A stretch of DNA of 64,000 nucleotides from Phaeoceros laevis (lineage: Eukaryota > Anthocerotophyta > Anthocerotopsida > Notothyladales), in contig JBNGIQ010008864.1 of the NCBI GenBank assembly GCA_049999765.1, positions 28,336 through 92,335 on the forward strand. The letters are read 5' to 3'. Made by a program: the position numbers and the translations under genes. The first letter of the stretch is position 1. Every line of letters starts with the position of its first letter. A model generated the notes under the pieces. It saw only the letters and a program-made list of their open reading frames with translations, was not told the DNA's origin and did not search any database. Shown here piece after piece: positions 10,964 through 22,830 of the stretch.

Positions 10964-13900
10964 GTGGTCAGACCTGAATTGGCGTTCCTGCCCATGGGCC
11001 GGGTGGGCAGAATGTTGAGGGCAGCTGTGGTGGCAGTTGCCATTTTTGCATTGCTGGGATTGCAGAGTTCGTCTCTGGCCGGAGCGGATTCCGATGACCT
11101 CTTGTTTCGGGGTAGGATACCACAGGGATCTGGCATTTTGCCCTTGCAACACAGGTATGCGCACATGGAGGGATCTAGTTATCAGACAGGTGGTAGACAC
11201 ATGACTCGGGAGCATTATGAATTGCTCAAGAGGCACGATAGAAGCCGGGCACGACGATTTCTTACACGTATTGCGTCGTTCCCTCTTGGTGGTCAGGCGG
11301 ATCCAGATGCCCAGGGGTAAAGACTTCGTACTTCTTCGCTTCCCTCTCTCTATCTGCTTTTTGTGGTTGTCATCTGATGCTTACATATTCTTCTCCGGCG
11401 TTGGGCAAAAATTCTTTAGCCGGTGCCGTGACATTTCTGGTTACGTAGATACTTGTAGCATTATGGTGGTCTGATTGGGAGGGCAGAGAGCCTTTCAGAC
11501 GGATTGCAGACCCTTGTTACGAAGCGTGTCTTGAGTTCTTTCTTCTTAAGTGGGTCCTCTAGCAAGCGTTTAGCCATTCTCGGTACAGTTGAACCCTGTA
11601 GTGGTCTAAAAGGGGGAGTAGAATCCAGGCTTGCTTGGAAAAGCTAGTCCAAGAGGCACATATGAGGCTCGGATGCCTTTTTGTGGTGAGCCGTGCTCTC
11701 GTATGCACTGACATCTGCAGTGACAAGTCGCTGGTTGGGACTCAGCAGGTGTGTGCAGGACAAGACTTGAGTGAGGCAAATTAGGGTTCCAACTCTCCTG
11801 GATTGAGCGTGGCAGACATTCCTTTGTGCACAGCATGCTGTACAGTGGAGTTGTCATCGCTTTCCATCATATGAGTTGTGTATTGTATTCACGTCAGACA
11901 TCGGACTGAGAATGAATGTAGTAGCGTGAAGTCTTTTCTGCCTACCTGCAACTGTAAGTTGAACATCTGGTATTTGGGTTTGATCCTGCCGGTAAGTGCC
12001 TGAGCTACTATTATGCATGGGTGTCTCTATTCTTTGAAACCTCCTGACTCAATTAGGTTCAACCCTGAACAACATTTGTGACATTTAAATGTTGAAGCAT
12101 TTGGAAGATCATGTGGTTCGCATTCGACCCAACTATTCATATCCTGGGTATAAAGTTCTCTGTTGAGAGTTTCGAAATGTTTGCAGGCTCTACTTCACGG
12201 AGGTTAGGCTTGGTACACCACCAAGAACTTTCTATGTTCAAGTGGATACAGGCAGCGACCTAATGTGGGTGTATTGTTCACCATGTTCTAGTTGTCCGAC
12301 AGGAGCCAGTGGCCTTGGGGTATGTTGTGAAACCGCCCAGCAATTGTTTATTGCGTATAGTATCACTCCTATCCTGAATTTACATTGCCCTTCGTTGCTG
12401 TAGAGAAGCAGGTTTTTCGGTTTTAAACAATTGATTGCATGTCCTGATGCAGTTTGAGATACAGCAGTACGATCCACAGCGTTCTTCCACAAGCCAAGCT
12501 GTTGGATGTGGTGAAGCAATTTGCGAGAAGGTGGTTGACTCTAGTAGTGAATCTTGTAGAGGCGCCCTTTGCGAGTACACTATGGTCTATGGAGATCAAA
12601 GCAGCACATCTGGCTATGTAGTTTCAGACTTCCTTACTTACAGAGAGCTGCATGAGAACTCGACAGCTGTGAATGCATCTGCACCCGTCGTGTTTGGGTA
12701 TTCCTCATGCTTGATAACCGTGCAATATGTGTCGTGCATTTACAGCTTACTATGTGCCTTTGTCTGTTCATTACGGTGAACTTCTGGCTTGTCCATGTAG
12801 CTAGGGAGCCTTTTTTCTTCTTTGTGCTCTTGGTCCAAGTACTTATCCAAGCGTGAACCAGATGCGGGAATGAGCAAACTGGCGATCTTGTTCGAGCAGA
12901 CAGAGCAGTTGACGGAATCATTGGTTTCGGACAGTCCGCCGTTTCAATATCAAGCCAGCTGTATAACCTTGGGAGATCACCCAACGTTTTTGCACATTGT
13001 TTAGAGGGTGAAGGAAAAGGTGGTGGAATACTGGTCCTGGGCTCCGTCGAGGAGCCAAACCTCTTGTATACGCCCCTAGTCACAGGCCAGTAAGTTCAGC
13101 ACCAAAATTCTGGTGATAGCCCTCAGATTTCGTTCGCCTATGCCTCGGTGGCTTACTCCAGCATTCTAGATACCGAGCGTTAAACTAATATGTTGCACCC
13201 TTGTCCAGGGTGCATTACAATGTGTATTTGGACGGAATTGCAGTGGATGGGGTGAATCTGACCATCGATCCTTCAGCATTTGCAACTACAAGAAATACGG
13301 GCACAATTTTTGATAGTGGAACGACTCTAGCTCTTCTTTCATCTCAAGCATATGTTCCAACTTTCAATGCGGTAAGAATGTGTGATCATTGTATGAAGTG
13401 CAGGTCCCAGCAGTACTTGTATGCTTTTAGTCCATTGCTCGCTACCAGCTGGCTATTATCAGTTACATGTATCGTTTTGCTGGAGGCTGAGTGCGAAGGG
13501 CAGTTAGGTTTGACGACTAATTACGGGCCAAAACCTCCTGCAGATAAGGAGCAGCATAAAAAGTGGTGTCAGGGAGAGGAATGTTCAGGGCCTTGAATGT
13601 TACTTGTTGCCATCTGGAAGGTATGGCTCTTCTTCTGGCTAGCTACGTGAGGATTGGTGCTTAACATCGGGCATTTTGTCTCCAACTGTTATGACAAGGG
13701 ACATGATGGTTTTTGGCTGCAGTAAACCTGAGGAATATTTCCCTTCCATGACTCTCTACTTCAGGGGTGCACCAATGCAACTCTCCCCCAGGAATTACCT
13801 GTTCGAGTTGGTGAGTAAACGTTTCGTGGTCCGTCTGTCAGTTTGTGCAATCTGCTGCAGGATAGATTCGAGAGCTAGGGCCTGGTTTTCCTTGGTGATG

Positions 13901-14537
13901 TGATGACAAGCAGAGCGATTACTGGGGTGCGCTTAAGTTTTGGGTGTGTTCCATTGCAGGAGGGACGTAATCTTTGGTGCATGGGGTGGCAAGAAAGTTC
14001 AGTGGACTTGCCACTAACAATTATTGGGGGTAATGTCGAATCTCTTTTGGCCAATGGTTTATTCCGAGTGCTGTTCCAGGTTTAGATTGTCCTCTAATCT
14101 TGTCAGTTTCAATCATTCAGACATTGTGCTGAAGGACAGGATTGTGGAGTATGACAACGTGAACAAACGGATTGGATTTGTGGACTATGACTGTGAGTTT
14201 CTTGACTTCGTCTGAAAGGTTCCATTCCTATCTGTTAGTCCAAGGATCCACACACGGTTGTCAGAATCGGGTGATTTACATTAGGGTTTTGCTAAAAAAG
14301 CAACATGCATTGTTGACATGCGGCTTACTCGAGGGAGTGACCTATGTTAAGTTGCTTGACTAGTGGTAACGTTTTCCTTTCTCGTGTGCAGGCTCCTCCA
14401 GTGTCACGGTGTCATCAGACCAGGATCGGGCGACGGTGATTCCCACTGACGTGAATTCTGGTGTAGATAGCCGTGTCGAAAGCTTTCGGTGGCGGACTAT
14501 CGTGAGCTTAGGGTGGCTTCTTGTCCTCCTTGCGTGA
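10964..14537 (+). CDS. Secreted pepsin-like (A1) aspartic protease with C-terminal anchor
   Basis: Ten exons: 10964-11316, 12187-12319, 12453-12697, 12862-13089, 13209-13371, 13544-13620, 13723-13810, 13960-14029, 14121-14192 and 14392-14537; they sum to 524 codons plus stop. A hydrophobic signal peptide follows [11 protein letters not shown]. The two catalytic motifs are [10 protein letters not shown] (exon 2) and [10 protein letters not shown] (exon 5). The plant-type cysteine-rich insert lies between them ([33 protein letters not shown]). [15 protein letters not shown] and [19 protein letters not shown] are further family landmarks. The C terminus is a Ser-rich stalk followed by a hydrophobic tail ([13 protein letters not shown]), suggesting GPI or membrane anchoring. 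Intron 1 is long (870 bp). Start could also be a downstream Met at 10994. Exon 7 could begin slightly earlier in the same frame. Confidence 0.9.
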
Positions 14538-15765
14538 GGGGCCACCTTTGAACTACGTCGTGGAAGGTGTTGTGGTCATCACGATGAGCAACAGGGTTAG
14601 TGTTGTGCTCTGACAGAGTGTCCTTGACCGGAACGACACTGTTGCCCAGTAGGCGGAGCGTGGTGAGGCACCAGGGGCGCAGAGCTTCGACGCTAAGCTC
14701 CTCTATTCTGCATCTTATTTATGAAGGTGGGTTCAGGTTGCCTTCTACTTGTTTGCATCTATCAGCTGATCATATTCTGCTGTGGTGAATAAAATTCTCC
14801 CGTCGTTGCACATAAACAGTGTGGAGCCGCACGATCCTGGATGAACTTCCAGTTGCCGTGAAGCACCCATCTAAACACATGGTAAATTTCCCAAAGGAAC
14901 CCCACTTTCAAAAATGCAGCCTCACGTTGTCCATTGTTACGGTTCTTGAAACTGGTCACTAGACTAGCAGGACAAACGGTGAACTGCTTTTCTGTATCCT
15001 GTGGCAGGCACTTGCGTTGTAGTTTGCTGTGGCGCAAGACGAACCCACTGTCTGCTTCTCTCGAATCATGGACAGTGCCTCATTATCAACATCCTGGCCA
15101 GGTTGTAGGCGATGACAGCACATTGACATCGAACTGTCTTCTGCGTCCTACTTGCAAGAGAGTTGTAGGAGAGTATCATGCTTTCGCTCGTCGGTTAGTT
15201 AGGAGGAGCAGAGAGGACGACCTTCGTGGCTGCTGCTTGCTATTCTCCCGCTGGGGGTGAGATGAATTCATGGCAACCTCCTCAACAGTGGTAGACTAAT
15301 GCTGTGCTTGGGGTAAGTAAAGACCAGCATTATCAGAACATGGTTGGGTCGAATCCAGAGTGTATGGCGGGGGTAAGGGAAAACGACCTGTCCGTGTCGG
15401 TTTTGGCTCACCGGATACGCCAGTGACCAAGCCAAAACAAGTTAAGCGCCCGCCCCGGCCCAGAGCAGAGCATGGCTGTGGGCTACGGGACAAAATTGTT
15501 ACTTGTCTTTAGCGTGACTAGGCAGGCCAAGTTCTGGGTATGAGGCTAGTCTGGGCCTCACGCGAACTGAGCCTAAAGACCACATGACCTAGGCAGGCCA
15601 AGTTCTGGGTATGAGGCTAGTCTGGGCCTCACGCGAACTGAGCCTAAAGACCACATGACCACATTGCAGTAATGGAGGTAAAGACACTGAAGGACTGACG
15701 GGCAGCAACAGTGATAGCGGGGCTGCCGATAAATTTGCGACCAGCGTTCCCTGTCCCCTCCTCCC
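14538..15765. other. Spacer with promoter-proximal tandem repeat
   Basis: Holds the protease 3' UTR, then about 700 bp without recognisable coding similarity, then the 71-bp perfect direct repeat described separately. No RNA gene seen. Confidence 0.45.
15519..15660. repeat. Perfect 71-bp tandem duplication
   Basis: Unit 1 is 15519-15589 and unit 2 is 15590-15660. They are identical base for base, starting TAGGCAGGCCAAG and ending CACATGACC. The repeat ends 105 bp upstream of the first Met of the alpha/beta-fold gene, so it probably lies in its promoter or 5' UTR. Confidence 0.95.
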
Positions 15766-18136
15766 TTGGGAGACAGGGCTATGCTCGTGATGAGGATGAC
15801 ATTGGCCTGCCCGACCGGACCTGCAGCAAGGGGTGTGCTGTGTGTGGACAAGACCTGGGCCCGTAGGCAAGTGGGTGGAGTCGCTGCCAATGTGCGGACT
15901 TGGCGTACGCGGCTGGGCTTGCGGAGGATGAGAACGTGCTCTTTGTTTGTGGATGAGGATGGCGAGGTGAGCTGCACAGACACGGACCCAGCTTGGGATG
16001 TTGTGAAGTTTCTAGTACTGAGCTAAATAGGTGGTCCAATCTGATTCCCCCCGAACAGTACCTGGTGGACGCACCCGTGTCGGTTGGCGATGGCTTCTCC
16101 TTCACAGGGGGTGAGTAGCGGCCCTAGAAGAGTACTTCCTGGCTCAACCTGTCCAAGCTTACCAGGCCTGCGTTGCCTTCGTTCCAGGCAAGTACTCAGG
16201 CACGCCGAGTCCAGCCGACGAATGGTTTGCACGCGGCAAGATTGTAGGTTCATGTTTCGCACAGTTCCTGCGTTGCTGCTCATTTCCTGGAGGGCATTGC
16301 CCGTGAAATTGGCAATCTTCTGGCTCCTCAGTTGAACGCATTTCCTGTCCAAGGAGGGCTGGAGAAGGCAAAAGATCCGGTGTTCGGGTTAGCATTGGGC
16401 GAAGCATCACAGACTGCGAATGAAGCATTCAGGTAGCAATGCCCGCACTCACACATGTTCATTCCAAACAGGACATGGGTTGTCTGTGCTGCTGTTACCT
16501 CATGCTCCAGCGGAATTTTTCGCAGATGGTTCTACGTTGAGGAGGGTGACCGGAGCAGGCCTTCAGTATTGCTCACGCATGGTTTCCCGTCTCAGGCAAA
16601 GAAATTGTCCTTGGTGAATTGTGCATCGGATTGGGATGCAAGCTTACCAAATATGCCTCCATTTCCCGTTGCAGGCCTACTCATTTCGTAAGATCCTCCC
16701 GTTACTCTCAAATGACTTCCATGTGGTGACCTTCGACTGGCTGGGTATGACTTTGCGCTTAGCCCTCTGTCCAGGTTCACCGGCGATGTTGTCCTGAATT
16801 TCTATGTTCTCGCTCTCAGGTTTTGGATTCTCAGACAAGCCACAGCCGAAGTATGGTTTCAACTACACCATTGATGGTACGTGGGGTCTACTGTGGCAAG
16901 ACTGTGCCTCTCAAGACAATCGGATGTAACTATCTACCTTCAGCCATGCATTCCATGTGTTGCAGAATATGCAGCTTCTCTCAAGTTATTGGTGGAAGCT
17001 CTGGACTTAAAAAAAGTCTCTCTGGTTGCACAGGCAAGCAATAAGTTTCCAAAATCTTTTGAGTTCTTGTTTGAAATGCAGTTACGTCCTTCGGGCTAGT
17101 TTCTTAGCTTGCTAATCTCCAGTTGCACGGACTTGGATTCACGTTTTATGTTTGACCCAGGGCTATTTTGCTCCTGCCGTGGTGCAATATGCGGTGGCCA
17201 ACCCTGAGAATGTCGAGCGACTGATCCTTATAAATCCTCCTGTGAGTCGGCTTGGCTTGCTTAAAAGTCATGTCGTTATAACCAGGTTCTCTAGCAACAT
17301 CGGGGATGTGCAATGACAGGAATGCTTTTGTTTTGCATGTCCTCTAACTCTTGCAGTTGACTGATCGGCATTCGAAGCTACCTTCTGCACTCTCCGCTTT
17401 CGCTGGTTTCCTTCTTGGTGAAATCTTTGCGCAGGTGAGACCACATTCTGCCCTGTATCCCAGATCCACGGAGAGTCAGCCTGACTTTTCTTGAGGTCCG
17501 CACAGGATCCCCTCAAGGCCAGTGATAAGCCTTTGTCAGAATGCGGGCCTTATCTCCTGGATGAGGAGGATGCCATGGTATACAGAAGACCATATCTGTC
17601 CTCAGGCTCCGCCGGATTTGCCTTGACAGCTCTTAGCAGGGCATTACAGAGACAGCTCAAGGTAACTTAGTCACCAGCTCAAGGTTTTGTGGGTTGAGTG
17701 AGGCCAATCTTGTGTAGGACTAGCTAAGCTCGACTGTGGACGAGGTGCAGGAGTCCGTGCAAGAGTTGAGGCAAGGCATTGCACATGGCAAATGGAGCAA
17801 GGGTGTATCCATTATATGGGGTAGGAAGGACCGATGGCTAGACTTCAAGGGAGTGAAAGAGTTCTCACAAACGTGTAATGTGCGTCTGATAGAGCTTCCC
17901 GAGGTGAGCAACAGTGCCCTTTGTTATTCCCTTGAACTTGCCCTGGTAGGAATGTAACGCATCAAGGAACCTTCCATAAACCCGTGTGTTCATGCACCAT
18001 GGGTCAAGCTGACTACATCTCCCCCTTTGTAAGCATTTCTTTCTGATACTGCGCGGTGGCTCGAAAGGTTGGACACCATGCCCAGGAGGACTATGGAGAG
18101 GAGGTGTCCGCGGCTCTGAAGGTTCTTCTCAGATGA
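15766..18136 (+). CDS. Plastid alpha/beta-hydrolase-fold protein, catalytic serine absent
   Basis: Thirteen exons: 15766-15966, 16059-16110, 16188-16243, 16293-16432, 16526-16595, 16675-16744, 16820-16876, 16966-17033, 17161-17241, 17357-17434, 17506-17661, 17724-17903 and 18068-18136; about 425 aa. An Arg/Ala-rich leader suggests plastid import. Core landmarks are VLLTHGFPSQAYSF (oxyanion strand), VVTFDWLGFGFSDKP, the elbow VSLVAQGYFAPAVVQYA, ERLILINPP, IIWGRKDRWLDF and a late VGHHAQEDYGEEV with the usual histidine. At the elbow the serine is replaced by Gln (AQG), as I recall for a plant subgroup of this fold. Introns after exons 5 and 8 use GC donors (CAG|gcaaag, CAG|gcaagc). Substrate and function unknown. 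Confidence 0.88.
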
Positions 18137-18676
18137 CTAACGTCTCAACAATGGAGTGGATTCAATTCTCTGCTAGCTTTTGCACGGCTGGGAGGCTGCG
18201 CCGGGTTTGGCCCATTCATTGGGACCACCGTCACTCAGGCGACGACAGATTTGCCGCTTGTGGAACAATTTGCCTCTGCAAGAACAAGACAACGCGCAGC
18301 AAATGTTTATGAAATTTCTGTGTGTAATGCCTACTTAGCATTTGGCCCGTTTAGGTTTTACAGGTGATAAATCTGAGTCAAGTCAGCTGGCCCAGGTCTT
18401 AGATAGCTTTTCGTGCGAGATAAAGATCATTCATGTGTCGCATATTGGCAAAGCGTGGTCTGTACCTATGACCCATGCGCGTAGTCTTACACGCAATATC
18501 ATCTCTTCGTCTTATGACACTTTCTCTCTCTGTCTCTATCTCTTCGGAGGATCGGGGATTCGGAGAGACTTGTAAAGTGACGTGAGTGTGTGGCTGCTAA
18601 AGCGAAAAATATTGGTAGAAAGGTGGGGGCTAATTCTTGATTATTTTTAGATAAAAATAATTTTCGTCTCCACGTC

Positions 18677-18748
18677 TCCGTAATAGTCTAGATGGTTAGG
18701 ATACCTGGCTTTCACCCAGGCGACCCGGGTTCGAGTCCCGGTTACGGA
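18677..18748 (+). tRNA. tRNA-Glu (anticodon TTC)
   Basis: 72 nt. The 7-bp acceptor stem TCCGTAA/TTACGGA pairs perfectly. D arm contains TAGTCTAGATGGTTAGGA. The anticodon stem CCTGG/CCAGG encloses loop CTTTCAC with anticodon TTC. The T arm is CCGGGTTCGAGTCCCGG. No intron and no encoded CCA, as for nuclear plant tRNAs. The sequence closely follows the plant cytosolic tRNA-Glu pattern. It lies between the alpha/beta-fold gene and ARP3. Confidence 0.97.
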
Positions 18749-19101
18749 ATAGTTAGCCTTGGAGATAATTTCGCTTTTGCTGCCACCCAATGATAGAAGC
18801 CTAAAGGGAACACGTGAAATGAACCTCGACTGAACTCCTTGGACCTTGGACCTGTCACTCCTGTGTCCGGAACCGTGTACAGTTGTCCTCGTAAAAGTGG
18901 TAGGATTGCTGGATCTCACAGCCTCCAACCAGCACTCAAGACGGAGGGATCGAGGCTGTTTAGTCGTGTGTGGCGTTCTTGGGCAGTTACCGACAGCTTC
19001 AGCCTCCACAGATTGGTGTTTTGCAGTTTGGGTAGTACGCAGATGGGACCGTGAAGCGATAGGCAAGCAGTCGGGAGCAGGCAGCTCCTTGATTTTGTGT
19101 C
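18749..19101. other. Spacer and ARP3 5' region
   Basis: About 350 bp between the tRNA and the ARP3 start codon. No coding similarity; presumably the ARP3 promoter and 5' UTR. Confidence 0.45.
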
Positions 19102-21726
19102 ATGGCTACTCCCACAAGTCGACCTGCGGTGGTTATCGACAATGGCACGGGGTATGCTATCGGGGCTAGTACTCAGATGCAATGCCCGTTAGACGTTCGC
19201 CAGAGAGAAGTGCAGGTTTCGCGCAGATTAGGTTGAATGAGCTATTGTAGGGAGTCCGACGGTCAGAATTGTGCTAACAGTCTGTCTTCTACTCCGTGGT
19301 GTCAATTGCCCTGTTCACAGGGTGTTTCGGAGTTTCAAAAACTGCTCCCGTGAGTACAGATTTGCTAAGTTCCACGGTTTGTGTCCCGTTTGTAGGTACA
19401 CAAAGATGGGGTTCGCCGGGAATGTGGAACCTTGTTTTATAATTCCCACTGTTGTGGCTGTCAACGAATCATTTTTGGGTCAAGCAAGTAGTCAGGGGAA
19501 AGGATGGACCGCTCAACACACCGCAGGTGTGATGGCTGATCTTGATTTCTACATTGGTGACGAAGCTCTTGCACGAACACATTCAAGTACCTACGGGCTG
19601 AGCTACCCCATACGCCATGGTCAGGTCAGTATTTTCTAGTTCAAGTAACCCCGTGCAATCAGCTCATGCTTTTTGCAGAGACCTACTATCTGTAAAAGGA
19701 GTCGATGTGGAAGCGGACCTTCACTGCAGGACCTTATGTTGTTTCCTGAATGCTGTAGGTTGAGAATTGGGACACCATGGAGAGATTCTGGCAGCAGTGT
19801 ATTTTCAGTTATCTGAGATGCGATCCAGAGGACCACTACTTTCTGCTCACTGAGAGTCCACTTACAGCACCAGAGAGTAGGGAGTACACCGCGGAAATCA
19901 TGTTTGAGACTTTCAACGTGCCAGGACTGTACATAGCAGTTCAAGCAGTTCTTGCTTTAGCGGCTGGTTACACAACTTCCAAGGTTTTACTCTTCACTTC
20001 ACCTCTTGGCTCATTGCGTTATGTCGTTGTAGAATTGTAAAATTGTCGATCAGCACAAATGTAGGCTTGCATCTGCTGTGGATTTCGCATTAGAGCAAGG
20101 TTGGTGCTGCATGCTATGTGATTCTGACGTTTCATGGCTCAGTGTGAAATGACAGGGGTTGTTGTAGATTCAGGGGATGGGCTGACACACATTGTCCCAG
20201 TGGCTGATGGGTATGTTATGGGGGGCAGCATCAAGTCCATTCCTATCGCTGGAAAAGACCTTACCTTGTTCATTCAGAAGATGTTGCGAGTAAGTGATCA
20301 TCTGGTTCTTTGTCGTTCCCTGCCTGTTTGTCAGCAGGTTCTCTGAAGGTGTTAAGATATGTCGCAGGAACGAGGGGAGCCTGTACCTCCGGAGGATTCA
20401 CTCGATGTATCTCGCCGCATTAAGGAGGCTTACTGCTACACATGTTCGGACATGTCAAAGGTAATTGTTGCTTGTGCAGAAGTGCTACTCCTGTTTTCTT
20501 ACTGCTGGCATATTCATGGACCTGTAATTGCGGTGTCCTGGCAGCAGGAGACTGCATGTTTTGTGTTGTAATTAAGATCTACCAAAGCAGTGCTCCAGAA
20601 GGTGGCCGGTGTTGCCTTTCATCTCTAAGTGTTTTAAACGGTTACCATTCTTAACCAGGGCATTGCATTGTCTGTGTACGCACAGTGTGTTGGATTCTGC
20701 CCAAAGTCTGCGTGTTTGGTTTACCCTCTGATTAATACTGTCATGCAGTGGATATGTTATACACATTTATGATGGCAGGAGTATATCAAACACAACAAAG
20801 AACCATCTAGGTATGTGAAGCACTGGACGAGTACCAACTCAAAGACAGGAGCACCCTATACTTGTCAGATCGGCTATGAAAGATTTCTTGCCCCTGAGGT
20901 TAGGGCTCGTGTAACTTGTGCGAAGTCTGTCTTAAGTCAGTCTTTGTCTTATGTCAGTCTTCAGAGAACCACTTGGATGTACTTGCTTTGAAGGTCAGCA
21001 GTAGTCTGACTCCTCATTGTTCCCAGGTGTTTTTCCAACCTGAACTCTACACTCCAGAGTTCACAACACCGATACCAGAGGTTGTGGACAAGGTCATTCA
21101 AACAGCCCCAATTGATACCCGTCGTGCCCTGTATAAGGTAACGGACTTCGCAAGTATTAAGATTGGGTAGCCCCACAATGTTGTGTTCGGAGTTTTTCCA
21201 CTGCACTAAGTCAATCCTGCTGTGTGACCAGAATATCGTTCTTTCTGGAGGCTCGACAATGTTCAAAGATTTTCCAAGGAGACTGCAACGGGATATCAAG
21301 AAACTTGTGGATAACAGAAGACATGGTGGTGAGCTGCAGGTATGAAACTTGGGCCGAGTTTATCAATTGGTCCTTTCGGGTTCTTTCTGCATGTGCTAGG
21401 GACGCAGTTTCAGTCTTGACAAACACACAACTCAAGCCCATCTATGCTCCTCTCGCAGGGTCAGGCAATTGACGTGAATGTGGTAGGACACCACATGCAG
21501 CGATTCGCCGTGTGGTTTGGAGGTTCAGTGCTGGCTTCCACGCCCGAATTTTTCACGGTAAGGGATCCCAGCATAATGCACTTCCCCGATGAATGATTCA
21601 AGGTAGACTAGCTCCTCTAATATCCCGTTGTGTTGTTTCATACAGGCTTGCCACACACGAGCCGATTATGAAGAACACGGACATAGCATTTGCCGAAACA
21701 ATCCAGTCTTCAAGGGCATGTTTTAA
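19102..21726 (+). CDS. ARP3: Actin-related protein 3 (ARP2/3 complex)
   Basis: Subunit of the ARP2/3 actin-nucleating complex in the cytosol. Ten exons: 19102-19151, 19396-19624, 19759-19983, 20143-20289, 20368-20460, 20779-20898, 21027-21137, 21232-21339, 21459-21557 and 21646-21726; 420 aa, close to other plant ARP3 proteins. Landmarks are [17 protein letters not shown] (phosphate loop 1), [53 protein letters not shown] (phosphate loop 2), [19 protein letters not shown] (adenosine loop), [10 protein letters not shown] and a terminal [19 protein letters not shown]. All introns are GT-AG and the phases fit. With a PCNA-free, plant-type neighbourhood nothing suggests regulation beyond housekeeping use. 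Confidence 0.97.
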
Positions 21727-22125
21727 AGATGGCCCCCAATTGATTCTGAACATCCTTTATTTCTTACCCGACGGTGGTCACTCCAAATTATTTTCTGACA
21801 ATGATCGTCATTCAACTAGCCATTGGTCTTGTTTAGGAATCAGAAACTGCCACCTCGAGAGTACCGGACTGAGCTATAAATGACCATGTAACTCTTCCAT
21901 TTTGAATCATCATAAGGCCGAGGACCACACCTGTGTGCTCCACTCGTCACTACCGCAACTCAAGCATTCAAGCTGCCAGAATCAAGGTGTACTTCGTCAC
22001 ATTGGAGAAATCTGACCCCGATTTGCAGGACAATCTGATCTGCAAGGCCCAACGGTAACCAACAAAATCCTCTGCTAGCCTTGACCTGCAACTTCTCTTG
22101 CTGGACAGGGCAGCATATGGAGATC

Positions 22126-22566
22126 TCAGTGTCCAGTCTTGCGTGCCCACCACTCGAGGAATTTCAGATTGGGGTCAATGCATCGAATTTTGTACAAACC
22201 AAGAGAATAGGTGGCAACCTCCTCTCCCAATGTCCAGCCTACCACGCCACCGACGGTAGCAGCGAACACAGCCCCAACACCACTCTTGGAGTATCGCAGC
22301 GTGACCAAAGCGGTGGCCAGCCCTCCCACAGCAGCTCCTGCGACCGCAATCTTGGCACCCTGCCTCACCAGCTGCAACTGCGGGCCGTATACTGGGTCCG
22401 AAGCGACGAACTCCTGAACATCCTGCTCGGTCCAGCGCGGAAGCGGCTTGTCCCGGCCCTTGGCGACGCTGGTTACGTCATACACGATCTTGAAGCGCTC
22501 CCGCCACGCCTCCTTGTCCACCGACCACCAAGGCGTGAACCATCCTCCCTTCTCCCCTTCCGCCAT
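22126..22566 (-). CDS. SDH6: Succinate dehydrogenase subunit 6 (plant complex II)
   Basis: A 146-residue protein in one exon. It matches the plant-specific subunit 6 of mitochondrial complex II: RDKPLPRWTEQDVQEFVASD, PVYGP, a first hydrophobic helix (AVAGAAVGGLATALV), RYSKS, a second hydrophobic helix (AVFAATVGGVVGWTLG), EEVATYSLGLYK and the terminal KFLEWWARK. The chosen start MAEGEKGG at 22566 fits the usual length; a frame extension to 22614 is possible. No cleavable presequence is visible, as is usual for this subunit. It is transcribed divergently from the LHC-like gene at 22831. Confidence 0.92.
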   Translation of the reverse strand: MAEGEKGGWFTPWWSVDKEAWRERFKIVYDVTSVAKGRDKPLPRWTEQDVQEFVASDPVYGPQLQLVRQGAKIAVAGAAVGGLATALVTLRYSKSGVGAVFAATVGGVVGWTLGEEVATYSLGLYKIRCIDPNLKFLEWWARKTGH

Positions 22567-22830
22567 AGCCCGATCTTCACCACAGCACCGGATCGCACCC
22601 TGTGCACACCACACCAGCTGAAGGATCCTCGGCCGGGGCTTAGGGTTGCAAGGAGGTCACGAGAGAAAGCACCGAACGGCCATCAAAATAAACAAGTTGA
22701 ACCTCCTGAATCAATGACACTTGTTCTTACTGCGTTTCCCGTGTGCCTCATCCGGCCGCCCCCTGCTGCCTGTCAGCCAAGCCAACCTCCTGGCTCAACC
22801 TGTTCCGCGAAGAACTTCGAGCTCCCTTTC
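22567..22830. promoter_or_regulatory. Shared 264-bp divergent promoter region
   Basis: Head-to-head start codons of SDH6 (minus) and the LHC-like gene (plus) leave only 264 bp, which must hold both promoters and 5' UTRs. No obvious TATA box seen. Confidence 0.55.
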
